A program made the position numbers and the translations under genes. The notes under the pieces were generated by a model that saw only the letters and a program-made list of their open reading frames with translations, searched no databases and was not told the origin of the DNA. Below, one piece after another: positions 32,732 to 45,621 of a stretch of DNA of 64,000 nt. This DNA is from Heloderma charlesbogerti (taxonomy: Eukaryota > Chordata > Lepidosauria > Squamata > Helodermatidae): assembly GCA_026122225.1 (NCBI GenBank), contig JANEZZ010000739.1:2170001-2234000 (forward strand). The letters are read 5' to 3'. Within the stretch, counting starts at the first letter, position 1, and each line of letters starts with the position of its first letter.

Positions 32732-33289
32732 CTAAATTCAAAGACAAAAACACACAAATGGACAACAAAGTATTTTCATGATCACACTGACAAGTACCTA
32801 TCCTAGGAAGGTTGAGATTATCTTACATCAGTCTGGGTCTTGCTTCCTCACTGCTTTAATGTGGCTAGATGGATGCAAAACCTGTCCCTTGGGAAGAGTC
32901 GTCTGCCCCATTTCCTAACCAGGTAGAAATAGAAATTTGTGGCAGATCAGTTTGGGTACCAGGGAATTATGGTATGCCCCGCATGCCATTTTGTCTTAAT
33001 GTTCCCCTCTGGGAAAAAATAAGTTATTGACCAGGATTCTATAGAAAAGGAAAAGGAGAGGGAGACACTGAGCAAAGTGATATCTCTTAACCTTAACCTT
33101 AAACCTAATGACTCCTATGCATGACTTTAAGAAATGCTCCATTGAGAAGCTGGGAAGAGCTTCATGTGTAACTTCTGAGGCTTTTAATGTAAAGAGGACA
33201 TAATACCGCTGGCACTGGTACCAGCTTACCCTCCACACAGCCACCTCCCTATCCAAACAAAGAAAAGATGTGGCTTTGATTGGAAATAC
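32732..33289 (-). other. Intron 3 of V2R gene A
   Basis: 558 bp between exons 3 and 4 with GT (GTATTT) and AG (TGAATTTAG) ends. I see no mobile element, RNA gene or open reading frame worth reporting. It is the only intron of gene A free of recognisable transposons. Confidence 0.8.
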
Positions 33290-34141
33290 CTGCCATGCCA
33301 CCTCGTTCCAGGGCTCCAGCTTTCTTCCAGACTCCCATAATTTGTGTTTGGATCTTGATACATACATGGAATGTAGAGCATGTGCCACAGCAAGGGCAGC
33401 ATTGTAAACATTGTAGCTGTGACCAGTCATACTCATCTCAAAGAAAGTTCCAGGAAGGCTCTCCAGTTTCTCATCCTCACTGCAGTCTTTCTTCAGCACT
33501 CCATTCTCACGGGATTGTTTCAATGAACAGTTGAAGGCCTTCTCCCAGAATACCTTGATGAAGCCATCTTCTTTTGCCCAGGAAGGATTTACACTCTGAA
33601 GAAATTGCCTGAATCCTAATGGGTCCTTTGAGTGGACTGCAAAGGATAGCATACCATGCAAGGATTGTATATCGTGACCCATTAAAGTGGTGCTTGTTGT
33701 GAAATCCCAGTATGTTGTCATAATCCATAACTTACTTCTAGGAGAATCCAGGCCTCCTCTCTGAATTAACAAGCTTATTGTAATTATAAGTGGATTTGCA
33801 GTATCAGCAAGAAATACACTGGCTTTGCTTTCCATGAAAGCTGAATGTCCTTCCAGTTCACTCTGCAATGACCATGCCTTTCCCCCACGTTTTCCAAAGG
33901 TTGTCAGTTTTTCTATAAAGGTAACACAGATGCCTCCCTGTGAAAGCATTGGCAGTAATTTTTGCAAACGCCATTCTGCATGCATATTATCCAAAGTAAA
34001 GAGCCCAATCCATGTCCAGTTGAAATGCACAAGTAACTGGACAACCCCAAAGTACTGATGAGCATCGTTTGGGACCATCTGGTATAAAGTACGAGATAGT
34101 GCTTTGTCACCCCAGGCTGGGGAAAAAGGTCCAGTAGTGAG
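33290..34141 (-). CDS. V2R gene A exon 3 (main ligand-binding exon)
   Basis: 852 nt (284 codons, residues 187-470), phase 0 at both ends. The acceptor is TCTATTTCAG|CTC and the donor GGCAG|GTATTT. It starts LTTGPFSPAWGDK and continues with the family signature YQMVPNDAHQYFGVV and NWTWIG, which is also a likely N-glycosylation site; NCS in FNCSLKQ is a second. It ends LEPWNEVAWQ, as V2R exon 3 usually does. The surrounding open frame extends past both splice sites, but the extra sequence is intronic and not receptor-like. A hAT-like element begins 131 bp upstream of the acceptor. Confidence 0.92.
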
Positions 34142-34271
34142 CTGAAATAGAATGCAGAGATATTTTATGAATGGAATAACATCTGTATGGGAGTGGTGTG
34201 TGCACATGAAAACAGTTTTAGCAAAAACCTGATCGGGTGAGATTCCTACATGGATAAACACGTTCTAGAAC

Positions 34272-34973
34272 TAGGGATGTCAGAGAATTTCTCGCCGAAA
34301 CTTCGGGGGGCCGAGTGCCAACGTATTCAGCCCCCCGAAGTAGTTTCGGGGAGAAATTCTCCGCACCCCCCCACCCCCCACTTCCCCCCCCCCAGGATGG
34401 GACTTACCTTCCCTGAATGTTGCTCCCGGTGGCGGGTCGCAGCGGCAGTTCGGCGGGGCTTCAACAGGGGCGGGGGGGGCAGCCGGTCTTTCGACCATCT
34501 GCCGCCGCCGCCATTCCAAGAAAAGTAAAAAAAAAAAAAACGCCCCGTGATTACGTAGATTACGTAGACTACGGCGAAAATAAGGGCAACGCTATTTGCG
34601 TTGCCATTATTTTCACCTTAGTCTACATAAAGATTTACGTAGACTGCAGCGACCAAATAAGGAACGCGAATGGTGGCTCCCTATGGGGGCTGCCATTAGC
34701 GTACGCGCTTTTTTTTTTTTAAGTCACCCGTGATAGGCTATGTGATGATTAACGTAGCCTATCACGGCTGATTTTGCAGATCTAGCCATGATAGGCTACG
34801 TAAATCATCACGTAGCCTATCACGGGGGCGTTGTTTTTTTAAAAAACTTTTTATTTTGCGGGCAAGGTGAGGCGCCTCCCCCCCGGCCTGAATTTCGGGC
34901 GGAAAAGCGAAGCGCCTCCCCCCCACCGCGAAGCAAGCTGCGAGACGAGGTAAGTGACGTTCGAGCACTCCTA
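34272..34973. mobile_element. hAT-like element close to exon 3 of gene A
   Basis: 702 bp, ends TAGGGATGTCAG and GAGCACTCCTA; flanks TCTAGAAC and TCTTGAAC (7 of 8). Arm hairpins at about 34730-34765 and 34788-34822, plus a partly deleted central hairpin. Donors: minus strand near 34404 (GGAAG|GTAAGT), plus strand at 34951. In gene orientation it ends 131 bp before the exon 3 acceptor. Confidence 0.88.
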
Positions 34974-34981
34974 TCTTGAAC

Positions 34982-36149
34982 TCAAAAGCTGCAGGTGAGA
35001 TTTTACATAAATGTAGGTGGTTACAGAAGTGGCTTATCTAAACCTTCATTGCTGATGCTGATGTGCTAGTTGAATGTGCAGGGGTTTTTAAACATTTTAT
35101 TTATACAATCATCTTGATTCAATTATTTGTGTGTTGGAAAGATTTTTAGGATGTACTTCCCTAAATGTATGGGGGAAGTAACGTACAAGAAAAAGCTAAG
35201 AACACCATCACAAAATGACAATATTTTTAAAAATCCTTTGAACGGTAAAACAGTTTAGCAGAGTGGATCGAACCTGTTCAGTCAGCCAATTCACATTACA
35301 TGCTGGAATGCAGGGCCGGCCCAACCATGAAACAGGGTGAGGCGCTTGCATCAGGTGGTGAAGTGGGGTGAGGAAGAAATTGCACCACTCTACTCTGCTC
35401 CCTTCCTCACTGCCCCTACAAGGAGGGCCCACCTCAGTGGCCTCCAGTGGGTGCTCTATAGAACCCGCTCAGCTGCTCTCCTACCTTGGCATTTGCTGTG
35501 TTGGGAGAGCAGTCTGCAGGGCTCTCTAGAGCATTTGCCTGCCCTCCCCTTCACTCACCCCAAGAAAATGGAACACGTGGCCACAGAACTCTTGGGAGAC
35601 CCGGGTGAGCTCCTGCAACACCTGTGTGAACTCCAGGGAGAGCCTACATGCAAGCAGCAAACATAAAGGTAAGGGGGGCACAGGATGGGGGAATGGGATG
35701 GTGTTGCATCTACCTTGCACAGGACCTGCTGGAATGAGAAACACAGTGTCTTTGCAGGCTTATGTAGCAGACACCACTCCTTTAGCTGCCCTGGTCTTCA
35801 GCCACGTAGGCTTCTATAGTTAAGATTCAGTACGTTTAATTCTTCCTGGAAATGGATTCACAGTCAATGTTGCTGTTAAGGAGTCTGTGACTGGAGTGTA
35901 TTGCACTAGCTGTGACTCATCTGCTCTGGCTTCCTGCTCTGGCTTTGAATTGACCTCTAAGGCCAATTCAAAGTGCTGGTTTGACCTACAAAGCCCTTCA
36001 TGGCTTGGAGTCTCAGTACTTCATGGAACACCAGTTCCCTTATGTGCCTACTCATGGCCAAAGAGGCCCTCCTCCGTGTGTCCTTTTTTCCTGAGCTTTG
36101 GGGTCATGGTGGCCTTTTGGGTGATGCCACCAGGTTTCATGCTCCCCCC
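34982..36149. other. Intron 2 spacer with old repeat traces
   Basis: Contains CAGGGCCGGCCCAACCATGA at about 35311, which resembles the end of another hAT-type repeat. At about 35955-36070 the text GGCCAATTCAAAGTGCTGG and TACAAAGCCCTTCATGGCTT belongs to an old reptile interspersed repeat. I cannot define boundaries. No gene. Confidence 0.4.
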
Positions 36150-36157
36150 CTCAAGCT

Positions 36158-37099
36158 TAGGGATGGCAGAGAATTCTGCCATGGACTCCAGTGAGGCTGG
36201 ATTCTAAGAATCCACCCCCCCCGAGTCCACGGCGGAACAAAAGACTCACCTCTGCCAACTGGGGGAATCCACACGGGCCAGATCCTACCTGCTGCCAGCC
36301 ATCCTCTGCCGGCCACTGCCGCCTGTCCCATGCACTGATGTCTGTCTTCGGACACAAATGGCGTTGAGTGTAGCGGACGCCATTTGCGTCCCTGCCTTTG
36401 CTGAAATAGGCTATGTAAATCTTTTATCTTTTATTATCTAAAGATTTATGTAGCTTATCAGAGCAAAAGGCAGGGATGCAAATGGCGCCTGAAGACTGGC
36501 AGTCTGGTAGCGGATGGACCCGCCTGGTGGCTCTGTGGCCTCGCAGTGGGCCGGGGAGGATTCCGCGCAGGGATGTCAGAGAATTCCACCACAGATTGCA
36601 GTGAATTTGGCCCTCCAAAATCCATGGTGGAGCGAAGACCCCCACCCTCCACCCCGCGAAATGCATGCAGAATGGAGCTCTTACCTGTTGCCATTCGCGG
36701 TGTTTTGCGAATGGCGGCTGTATCTGCGGCCGCCATTTGCCTCCCCACTTTTGCTGTGATAGGCTACATAAGTATTCATGTAGCCTATCATGGCTAATAC
36801 AGGGACACCATTTGTGTCCCTGTGCAGGCAGTGATAGGCTATGTAAATACTTACGTAGCCTATCATGGCAATAGGCAGGAACGCAAATGGTGGCTGCTGT
36901 AGCCACGGAGTGCCACGGAGCAGAGCTGGCCGGGGTAGGATTTCGGGGGGAGGTGTGGAGCGCCTTCCCACCAGCACGGATGCCACTAATCAAAACGGTA
37001 AGTGACTTTCATACATACCTAATTCTGGGGGGAGGAATGGATTGCCTCCCCCCCCACAGACCCCCCGGCGGATTCAGAGGTGAGTTCTGTACACCTCTA
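36158..37099. mobile_element. hAT-like element with nested copy (36568-37021), copy A
   Basis: Outer ends TAGGGATGGCAG and ACACCTCTA; the flanks CTCAAGCT and CCCAAGGG match only partly. The nested element runs from CAGGGATGTCAG to CATACCTA with flanks ATTCCGCG and ATTCTGGG (6 of 8). The same arrangement exists in copy B (1-1162), so both insertions predate the duplication. The nested copy here is about 250 bp shorter than in copy B. Donor AACG|GTAAGT near 36996. Confidence 0.75.
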
Positions 37100-37669
37100 C
37101 CCAAGGGAAGATCACTTGCTGTCAAAATTGTATCACTTCCATCACAGGTTAAGGCCTTGTTTGTCCTTTTAAATCAATGATATCTAATCTCTATTACATT
37201 TTTTTAGGTTTTAGCTTCAGTATTATGTGTTTTTAGATCGTCATTTCTGTTGTATTTCGTTATGTTTACTTTTGTACTACTTTCTCTCGTACTGGCTTTG
37301 CATTGTCTTTCTGTTGTGTTTATACTGATGTTTGCTGCCTTCCTCTGGAGTTTTGTTACACTTTATTGCATCATTGTCTGTTTTGTATGACACCTCAGGA
37401 ATTCTTTTGATTGAATATAAATACAAAGAATCACAACCATAATCATAATAAAAGTAGCTGGAAATATATATTTAGTGTGACATTTTCCAGTGATAAACCC
37501 AGATGCTATATTCTTTACTAACTGAACTTCCTGAGAAGTCTTCAAAGGTAGCCCCACATTCATTGCATTACAACATTCCAGCCTAGAGGTGCATTGAGAT
37601 CAGTGGCTGGGCTATTTCTTTCTAGGAGATAGACAGTGTATGTCACAGAACAGAAGTGTACATTCATTT

Positions 37670-37671
37670 GA

Positions 37672-37710
<39 letters not shown>
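37670..37710. repeat. (GAAA)n microsatellite
   Basis: About ten units in copy A. Copy B has only two or three at 1733-1745, so it expanded after duplication. Confidence 0.93.
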
Positions 37711-37711
<1 letters not shown>

Positions 37712-39743
37712 GAAGCATGAAACAAATGTTTCCTCATTTGTTTAAGGTTTTCAGTGTAACAAGAATTAAAAAGGAAAGAAAAGAAAAGACAACAAGGAAT
37801 GTGAAAAACAAATGCCTTCATTTTCATTTTCACATTTATTTCAAATTTGTTTTTCAGCAATCTGCATGCAATATTCCCTGGGGGAACAGTAGGTAACTTA
37901 GATAGAAATGACCAAAGTTACAAGCAGGAGAAACAGGCAAGGCCAGTTTTTTCTGCCTTGTTGTCTCACAGCCAGTAGCATGGAAGCGGGGGTAGGGATG
38001 TAAGGGCCTGGGAAAAAAGATGGAAATATTCAGAAATAAACCAGGCTTTTTTGTTTTTTATCCAAAAAAAAAATGAAAAATCACCCAGTTTTGGATTATG
38101 AAATATTTCCCTTTAGAATTATGACTACAATGTTGAAGAAAAGGTATTCATATATTGCTACCTGGTCATTACTTTCCCAAAATGTTTTCTAAAAACTATG
38201 TAATTGGGTGACCTTTATAGGAAGCCCAGATATTTAATATTTCTGAAAATGTTGAACCCTTATCAGAGGGATTATTTTACAAAATCATCTCTATATATTT
38301 CCTAGCACAGTTATTTGAACCATTCCATATTAAAATTATCAATCTAATATAATTTTGACGGATAGACCTGTAGAAACATTTAGGAATGCTCTAAGATTCC
38401 CAACATGTCACTAGGGTCATTATATTATAATATGCGAAGGAAATGTGTATTCTTGATGGTTTGGGTTTTGTGCTACCGGGTTCCGTGTTTCTTGGCTTGT
38501 TGGGGGACAGTGGTGCAAGGGGGGTTGGGCTTCAGTGCCTGTGTGCCAAGGCCCCAGATGACCATTCAGAAAGCAGCGGGTGATGGGGACACTGGCAAGC
38601 AGGTCCTGCATCAGCACCTGGGGTGGGATGGGCATGCAGGGCCCACCGGGTTTGATGTTACTTGCGCAGTGTCCTTTCTTCTTATTATACAGCATCTTAG
38701 GGTTGGGGGCGGGGGCAGCCAACAGGGCAGATGCTCATTTTATAATTTGAAGTTTAAAAATATATTATTCTTTTCGACACCAAACTGGAGCTTATTCCCA
38801 AGCAAATTTGTCTAGCATCAGGGCAGCAGAAGCACACTGCATTTTCTTCCTCTTGACATGATAGCGCTATGATTTAAGTGAGTTTAAAATGCAAAACTGC
38901 ACATGCTCAGAGCATTTCCTTTTTCTCAGGGCTGGTAAAGAGGAAGTTCTTCTTCTTTTTTTTGCTATAACACACCAGGAATGTACAGCCAGTTGTGCAT
39001 TACGGAATGGTGAGGAGGGGAGAAGGGAGATGTCAGTTTTATGCTACTTAGCCATCATGTCTATCAATCCCAACACCCCACCCCACCCTCATCAGATCAT
39101 TAAGTCCAAGGTCTGCAATTATGGACCTGCAGTGCTGGCTGGTGGTAGGCAACACTTTGTCAGTGGTCACCACTGTGTGCCCTTACACCCTCCGCTGTGG
39201 TCACCAAGCTGTCCTGCTTCTCCTGGTTTTTATGTTCCATTATTTCTAAAGTTTCTTACGAGCGGCTGGGCTCCTTCGGAGTGCGGCAAGAGCCTCTCGC
39301 CACTGCCACCTTCAGTTCCCGGGATTGCCGCTTGGCTGCACATGTGGCTCAGGGACATCCTCAGGAAATCACACCGGTGGGTGGTTGCAAGCTGGCAGTT
39401 TCCTCTGCAGCACACCCAGCCACCAAGAAAAGGGGAGGGGATGGAAGTTGGGGCCCCTTTTGCTGCTGTGTGGAAAGTTGTGACATGGGGGGGTGTTAGA
39501 AAGCAGTGGGGAGGTCGGGAGATCAGCAGAGGGCTAGGAAGGTCAGTGGTAAACCCACAAGGGGATGAGGAAGCCTGTAAGTGGGTTAGGGAAGCCAACA
39601 GGAAGCCATCCTGGGGTCTAGGGATGGCAGCAGGAAGCAGGCCAGGGTCCTGGGGGATCCAGCTTTAGCAGCCTGGGGAGTTGGGAAGGACAGGGCCTGT
39701 GTTTGTGAATACATGTATGCATGATGGGTACTTGGGGTCCTTG

Positions 39744-39745
<2 letters not shown>

Positions 39746-39780
<35 letters not shown>

Positions 39781-39876
39781 GCGAGAGCGAGAGAGAAAAA
39801 GTCTTTGGGTGCTTGTCCAGGGAAAGAGAGTTTCTACATGTGGTGATCTCGTGTGTGTGTGTGTGTGTGTGTGTGT
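39746..39876. repeat. Two (GT)n microsatellites
   Basis: Runs at about 39746-39778 and 39852-39876 in intron 2 of gene A. The first is nearly absent from copy B. Confidence 0.93.
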
Positions 39877-40236
39877 GATGGGAAAGTTTAGGTAGGGATC
39901 TGGGGTGTGAGAGAAAAAGAGAGGGGGGAATGGCTGGCAGAGATATGGGACAGAAAAAAGAGAGAGAAGAAATAGGCTTCTTTTAGCACAGAAAACTTTG
40001 GTTTCAAAGGAAGTGTTGTGTGTTGCGGCTCAGATCTCACCTTGTACTCAGTATAAGTTTACTTGTCTTTTTTGACTAGCCACGTCTGCGGCAGCCATTT
40101 TAAGGTGGAACCCAGGACAGTTGTGCAGAGATCAAATATGTCCCCAGATGTGACAGACCCCTGAGTTAGATGCTCTAGCAGTCAATGAATGTAGTTGTAA
40201 AGCCCATACATGACAATAACACTGTATATCAAACTT

Positions 40237-40352
40237 CCCCAACCTGCTGCTCTCCAGAAGTTTTGAAATACAACTCCCAGCATGCCTGATGATTGGTTGC
40301 TGATGGCTGTTGAAATCCAAAACATCTGGAAGGCTCAAGGTTTTGGAAGGCT
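40237..40352. mobile_element. Old palindromic MITE, copy A
   Basis: Orthologous to 4453-4570, with a few substitutions. It lies in intron 2 of gene A. Confidence 0.6.
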
Positions 40353-40755
40353 AATGTACATTATTCCATTATTTTCAGCACATGGAATGGGACAATGTGT
40401 GAGTTATCCAACCTATGTTTCTTAAAAGAAGAAATAAACTACATTGAGAATTTTTTTTAAAAAATGAAGCCTATTCCCAGAGTTTTTAATAATGTTCACA
40501 ATGGACCTCACCATTAGGGAATACTGCATCTTCTATGAAAAAAGTAATTTTTGCCACCAGAATAAATCCTCTATAGCTAAAAGTAACTCAGTAACTAGGT
40601 TCCTGTGCAGTAGTGATGGAACTGAAAAAAACATTAGAGAAAACTGTTCTAAATCAGAACAAAATGTAGGGGGTAAGGGACCAAAATTCAAATATCAAAG
40701 GCTGTTCTTCCTGCCATTATGGGATGAAGAAGCCAACTCATGTCTACAAACCTAC

Positions 40756-41047
40756 CTGTGGAATCTTGTAAGTCTCCGAGATTGTGGCAATCTCAAGGGA
40801 AATGAGAGAGTAAATTCCCCCAATGATGGCTATCAAACTGTTCTGCATGTCACATTTGTAGTTCGGCTGGAATTGATGCAGTGTAGAAAGCAGACCAAGC
40901 GTGCCCATATAAGTAATCTGTGGGTTGTAGTAGCTCTCATAGATGCGAAACCCCAAGGTGACATTAGGGAAGACTGTGGGATTTTCATTGATCTCCTTTA
41001 GAGCAAACACCAAGGCTAAAATATGCTGGTAGTTCTTCGGCATCACA
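40756..41047 (-). CDS. V2R gene A exon 2 (ligand-binding domain, first part)
   Basis: 292 nt between acceptor TTTCATTGCAG and donor CCACAG|GTAGG. The first base completes an Ile codon begun in exon 1; the remaining 97 codons encode residues 90-186. The product shows hallmark V2R text, with KNYQHILALVFALKEINENP early, a glycosylation site at NVT, then PNYKC and an ending TYKIPQ. It forms the first lobe of the Venus-flytrap domain. It differs from the gene B exon at five amino acids (for example H/R, D/N and V/M). Both exons are exactly 292 nt, so no indel has occurred since duplication. Confidence 0.9.
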
Positions 41048-43833
41048 CTGCAATGAAAGTTATGCACCATGTAATAAAATAATACCAATAGCTGAAGCAT
41101 TTTAGACAGTTTGTTATAGCCATGATTAGCTCTGATGGGGCATTGGTTGCTCTCCTGAATTATGTGTAGAAGCGTTATTCAAGATTACATGGCAGTATTT
41201 TAGCTCTCTGCTGCTCCTGGAAGTCTTCCTGTAATAACAGTCCCTGGCATAACCCCTGAAAACAAAGTCAAAACCGATTTATTAAACTGCTTGCACAGTA
41301 GAAGATATACGTGGAAGAAGAAGGAGGAGGAGGTGGAGGAGGAGGAGGAGGACAATAACCTTGAGTTGACGTCCATGGAGACCATTTGGTCAAATGCAAT
41401 CCCTAATGTGGAATTGGCTTAAATACATCAGTTCTGACATTGCTGCAGGGGTCTATGCCACAGGCAGTTGTATACTGCACATTGTCACAACTCTGCATGT
41501 CTTCCTATCAAAGAATACATAGCCAAAGTCATGTGGAAATGATAGATATTAAGTCCTTTCAACTTTAAGAAAACAGATATTATGACACTTTCCCCACACA
41601 GTGGATTTCTATGTAGTGCTGCCTGTTCTTGGTTTCCTATGGATCAGAAAGAGTTGGATACTGACAGCATGGTTTTAAAAGAAAACGTTTTATTTACAAT
41701 ATACAGTTGGCTGGGGCATAAGTGGAGGCAACGATGAATTTCTTGAAAGTAGAAATTCTGCCACCACGTACCAGGGCCTCCGGGAGAGAAGTGGCATCCT
41801 TCAGCCACCTCACAGTTCTCTGCTACGGTCTGAAATTTTTCATAGTCATCTAATGTCTGTCTCCCTTATGTTAGCTACAGGGGTGTCACTTTCCCCAAGC
41901 TCTGATTGATTTCTCAGTAAAAGAAACAAAAAACAACCCACCAAGCCATATCATCTCCTAAGCATTAGCTCCCACTGAGGAAACAGCAGCCAGACATCCT
42001 AAAGTATTAACCAACAATCCACCCAAGAAAGGAGTTGATTGGCCAGCTGCTTTAATACCATATAAATGACAGTGAGCATATAAGAAGTAATTTGCTTCAT
42101 GTACATTATCCAAGGAATTGTTACAACAGTCCTATCATACAGATTAGAACTGGCCATGAACTTAGAAGGCTATAAAGAGGATTGAACTAATTTATGGAAG
42201 ATAAGGCTAGCAATGGATAGTACTCATGGCGGTGTTACTGGATGTGCTCCTTCTAGTTATGTGTACAAAGTTGCTCATGTTCTAAAAGTCACACATTCAT
42301 AAAAAGGAACTTCTCAACATTGGCAATAGAGTGTCTTTGGCAAAGGGGGGTAACTCAGATCTGAAAACAATGGTGTATCTCTTTAGCTAACACAAATAAG
42401 TATTACAACAAATGCATTACTTTTGGGAAAATACTGTGGAGTGGTAGCCCAGTTGCAGTTTAGACACCAGAAAAATAAACCATTTGAGCCATTAATGAAA
42501 ACATGGATCATGGGGAGGTTAGCTGAGTTCTGATGGAGACTGGCTCCAGACCTAAAACTAGGCTGTGAATATGTGCAGAGTGTTCAGCTGGCAGTAGAAA
42601 GGGTTTGTGGCGTTAGAAGGATGGGATTAGGTAAGCAGAGGTTACTACAACACTTGTGAAGGAATATGAAAGGGTGTGTGTGGGGTGAATGTAGAGAGCA
42701 GGGAGAAGAAGGGGTGAAAGGAGGATTTATCCTAATGCAAGATGGTATGTTCAGGGCGGTTCCCAATGCATAGTCACTGTAGCTAGAAGGGGGAAGGGGT
42801 CTATCCAGCGTATACATATAATTCACTTGACTTTTCCAGTGCTTTGTGCTCTTGCTCCCTGTTTCTTTTTGAGTGGGTCAGCGTCACGTTTGTTCACTGC
42901 ATATGTTGATTGTCTGTTCAGGTAGAATTATACAACCATTTAAACAGATCATGAGGAGAGACGCAGGGGGTGCAAACGGGGTCCCAGCCACAATCCTTTC
43001 TACTTGTCAGGCAGGGGAGGAAATGGAACTCCAACCAAATGTGTTTGAAATACATCCAGTTAGCACTCACACACAGCACACAAGGAAGGACGGAGGCTAG
43101 ATTTCATACATATTTAAGTGGGAAATTGCCAAGGAAATCCAACAGAGTCACATTTGAATTCAAAAGCGAAAACTTCTCTAAAATGAGAGAACTGGTATAA
43201 AAGAAATTGAAAAGGGTGTCAAGAGGGTTAAATACCTTCAAATCACTTGAATTACTTGAAACCAGAATAATAGACGCACAGCTAGAATGTATACGACAGC
43301 CAGGCTAGAAAATGTAACTTGAAGACCAAGAGGTCAACAGCATGGTTAATGAGCAATGTCTAGAGCATTCTTAAAGAAAAGAATGCTTCCTTCAGGAAAT
43401 GAAAGCCTTGGCCAAGTGAGGAGAATAAAAGGGAGCGCAACCTTGTGCAAAGGAGTTGCAAGCAGATAATAAGAGATGCAAAAAAGCATTTTGAGGAGCA
43501 TATTACTAAGAGCATCAAGGCTCCTGGAACCTGTCTTCCCAGAGCCAGGACACAACTCACAGTAAAATCTATTACTTCAGTAATTCCAGTAATCAGCTAT
43601 GAGCCTTTACAGTCCCAATAAAGATCCACAGTTAACAGATCACCACTTAGTTCCTTGACAAGAACCTGTTCATGAACATCGCAACGAACAACCCCATCAG
43701 ACTGGGGTTCAGCTGTTCACAGACAACATCCAAATGAGTTCACAATTCCGGTAAAACCAGGAAGCTTTCCAGGTTACCAGTGCGTTGCTACCAGCAAAGG
43801 CCAATATTGGTTGCTCTGGTTTAAATACAGAGG

Positions 43834-45377
43834 TTTTTCAGTCATTCAGTCGTGTCCGACTCTTCGTGACTCCATGGACCATAGCACACCAGGCCTTCCT
43901 GTCCTCCTTCCTGTGTGCTCAAGTTCATATTCATTGCATCTCATCCTCTGCTGTCCCCTTCTCCTTTTGCCTTCAGTCTTTCCCAGCATCAGGGTCTTTT
44001 CCAGAGAGTTTTCTCCTTGCATTAGGTGGCCAAAATATTTCAGCTTCAGCTTCATTATCTGTCCTTCCAATGAGCACTCAGGGTTGATTTCCTTGAGGAT
44101 TGACTGAATTGACCTCCTTGCAGTCCAGGGGACTCGTAAGAGTTTTCTCCAGCACCACAGTTTGAAAGCATTAATTCTTCGGTGCTCAGCCTTCCTTATG
44201 GTCCAGCTCTCACAGCCATACATTACAACTGGGAAAACTATAGCTTTTATTATACGAACCTTTGTCGGCAAGGTGATGTCTCTGCTTCTTAATAAGCTGT
44301 CTAGGTTTGCCATAGCTTTCCTTCCAAGGAGCAAGCATCTTTTAATTTCATGGCTACAGTCACCATCTGCGGTGATCTTGGAGCCCAAGAAAATAAAATC
44401 TGTCACTGCTTCCATTTCTTCCCCTTCTATATGCCAGGAAGTGATGGGGACAGAGGCCATGATCTTCGTTTTTTTAATGTTGAGTTTCAAACCAGCTTTT
44501 GCACTCTCCTCCTTCACCCTCAACAAGAGGCTCTTTAGATCTTCTTCGCTTTCTGCCATTAGGGTGGTATCATCTGCGTGTCTGAGGTTTTTGATAATTC
44601 TCCCAGCAATCTTAATTCCGACCAGTGAGTCATCCAACCTGGCGTTTCTCATGATGTACTCTGCATATAAGTTAAATAAGCAGGGCAACAATATGCAGCC
44701 TTGTTGTACTCCTTTCCCAAGTTTGAACCAATCGGTTGTTCCATGTCTGGTTCCTACTGTTGCTTCTTGACCCTCGTACAAGTTTCTCAGGAGACAGGTA
44801 AGGTGGTCTGGTACTCCCATCACTTTCAGAATTTGCCACAGTTTCTTGTGATCCACACAATCAAAGGCTTTAGCATAGTCAATGAAGCAGAAATAGATGT
44901 TTTTCTGGAATTCTCCTGCTTTCTCCATGATCCAATGAATGTTGGCGATTTGATCTCTTGTTCCTCTGCCTCTTCGGAACCCAGCTTGTATTTCCAGTAG
45001 TTCTCGGTTCGCATACTGCTGAAGCCTAGCTTGTAGGATTTTGAGCATCACCTTGCTGGCATGTGAAATGAGCGCAATTGTACGGTAGTTTGAACACTCT
45101 TTGGCGTTGCCCTTCGTTGGAATTGGAATGTAAACTGACCTTTTCCAGTCTTGTGGCCACTGTTGAGTGTTCCAAATTTGTTGGCATATTGAGTGCAGCA
45201 CTTTCACAGCATCATCTTTTAGGATTTTAAATAGCTCAGCTGGAATACTGTCATCTCCGCTAGCTTTGTTGTTAGTAGTGCTTCCTAAGGCCCACTTGAC
45301 TTCACTCTCTATGATGTCTGGCTCAAGTTCAGTGACTGCACTATCATGGCTATCAGGGACATTAAGATCTTTCCTGT
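43834..45377 (-). mobile_element. 5'-truncated BovB LINE, copy A only
   Basis: About 1.54 kb in reverse orientation. Flanks AAATACAGAGG (43823-43833) and AAAATCAGAGG (45378-45388) look like a slightly diverged target duplication; copy B shows the site unoccupied at 14088. It begins within the region between endonuclease and reverse transcriptase and ends with the family 3' terminus (GGCCTTCCTGTCCTCC on the plus strand). Confidence 0.9.
43846..45377 (-). pseudogene. BovB reverse transcriptase frame, long but with altered catalytic box
   Basis: The frame is open from the 5' truncation point to the stop at 43846, about 510 codons. It shows QDWKRSVYIPIPTKGN, SNYRTIALISHASKVMLKIL, FIDYAKAFDCVDH, and the C-terminal endonuclease-independent part ending SMESRRVGHD. 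The catalytic YADD box reads HADD (in LRHADDTTLMAE, about 44573), and RQGCILSP is changed to QQGCILLP. The enzyme is therefore probably inactive despite the open frame. It lacks the endonuclease half. Confidence 0.85.
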
Positions 45378-45400
45378 AAAATCAGAGGAGTGGACACTAA

Positions 45401-45621
45401 TTTGTTTGTTGTTCAGTCGTTCAGTCGTGTCCGACTCTTCGTGACCCCATGGACCATAGCACGCCAGGCCTTCCTGTCCTGCGCTCTCTCCAGGAGCGTG
45501 CTCAAGTCCATATTCATTGCATCAGTGATGCTATCTAGGCATCTCATCCTCTGCCATCCCCTTCTCCTTTTGCCTTCAGTCTATCCCAGGGTCAGGGTCT
45601 TTTCCAGAGAGTTTTCTCTTC
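45401..45621 (-). mobile_element. Short 3' fragment of BovB, copy A only
   Basis: About 220 bp with TTCAGTCGTGTCCGACTCTT and GCACGCCAGGCCTTCCTGTC, truncated inside the 3' coding part. It lies only about 20 bp from the larger BovB. Copy B (14100-14125) lacks it. Confidence 0.85.

Larger units (their letters stand above)
34142..40755 (-). other. Intron 2 of V2R gene A
   Basis: 6.6 kb. It contains hAT-like elements at 34272-34973 and 36158-37099, an old MITE (40237-40352) and several microsatellites. No other gene recognised. The right part (from about 36200) is collinear with copy B. Confidence 0.75.

Noticed and set aside
38889..39668. 259-codon open frame on the plus strand
   Set aside because: The homologous stretch in copy B (3137-3955) has the frame broken by indels, no domain is recognisable, and it lies in V2R intron 2 on the opposite strand.
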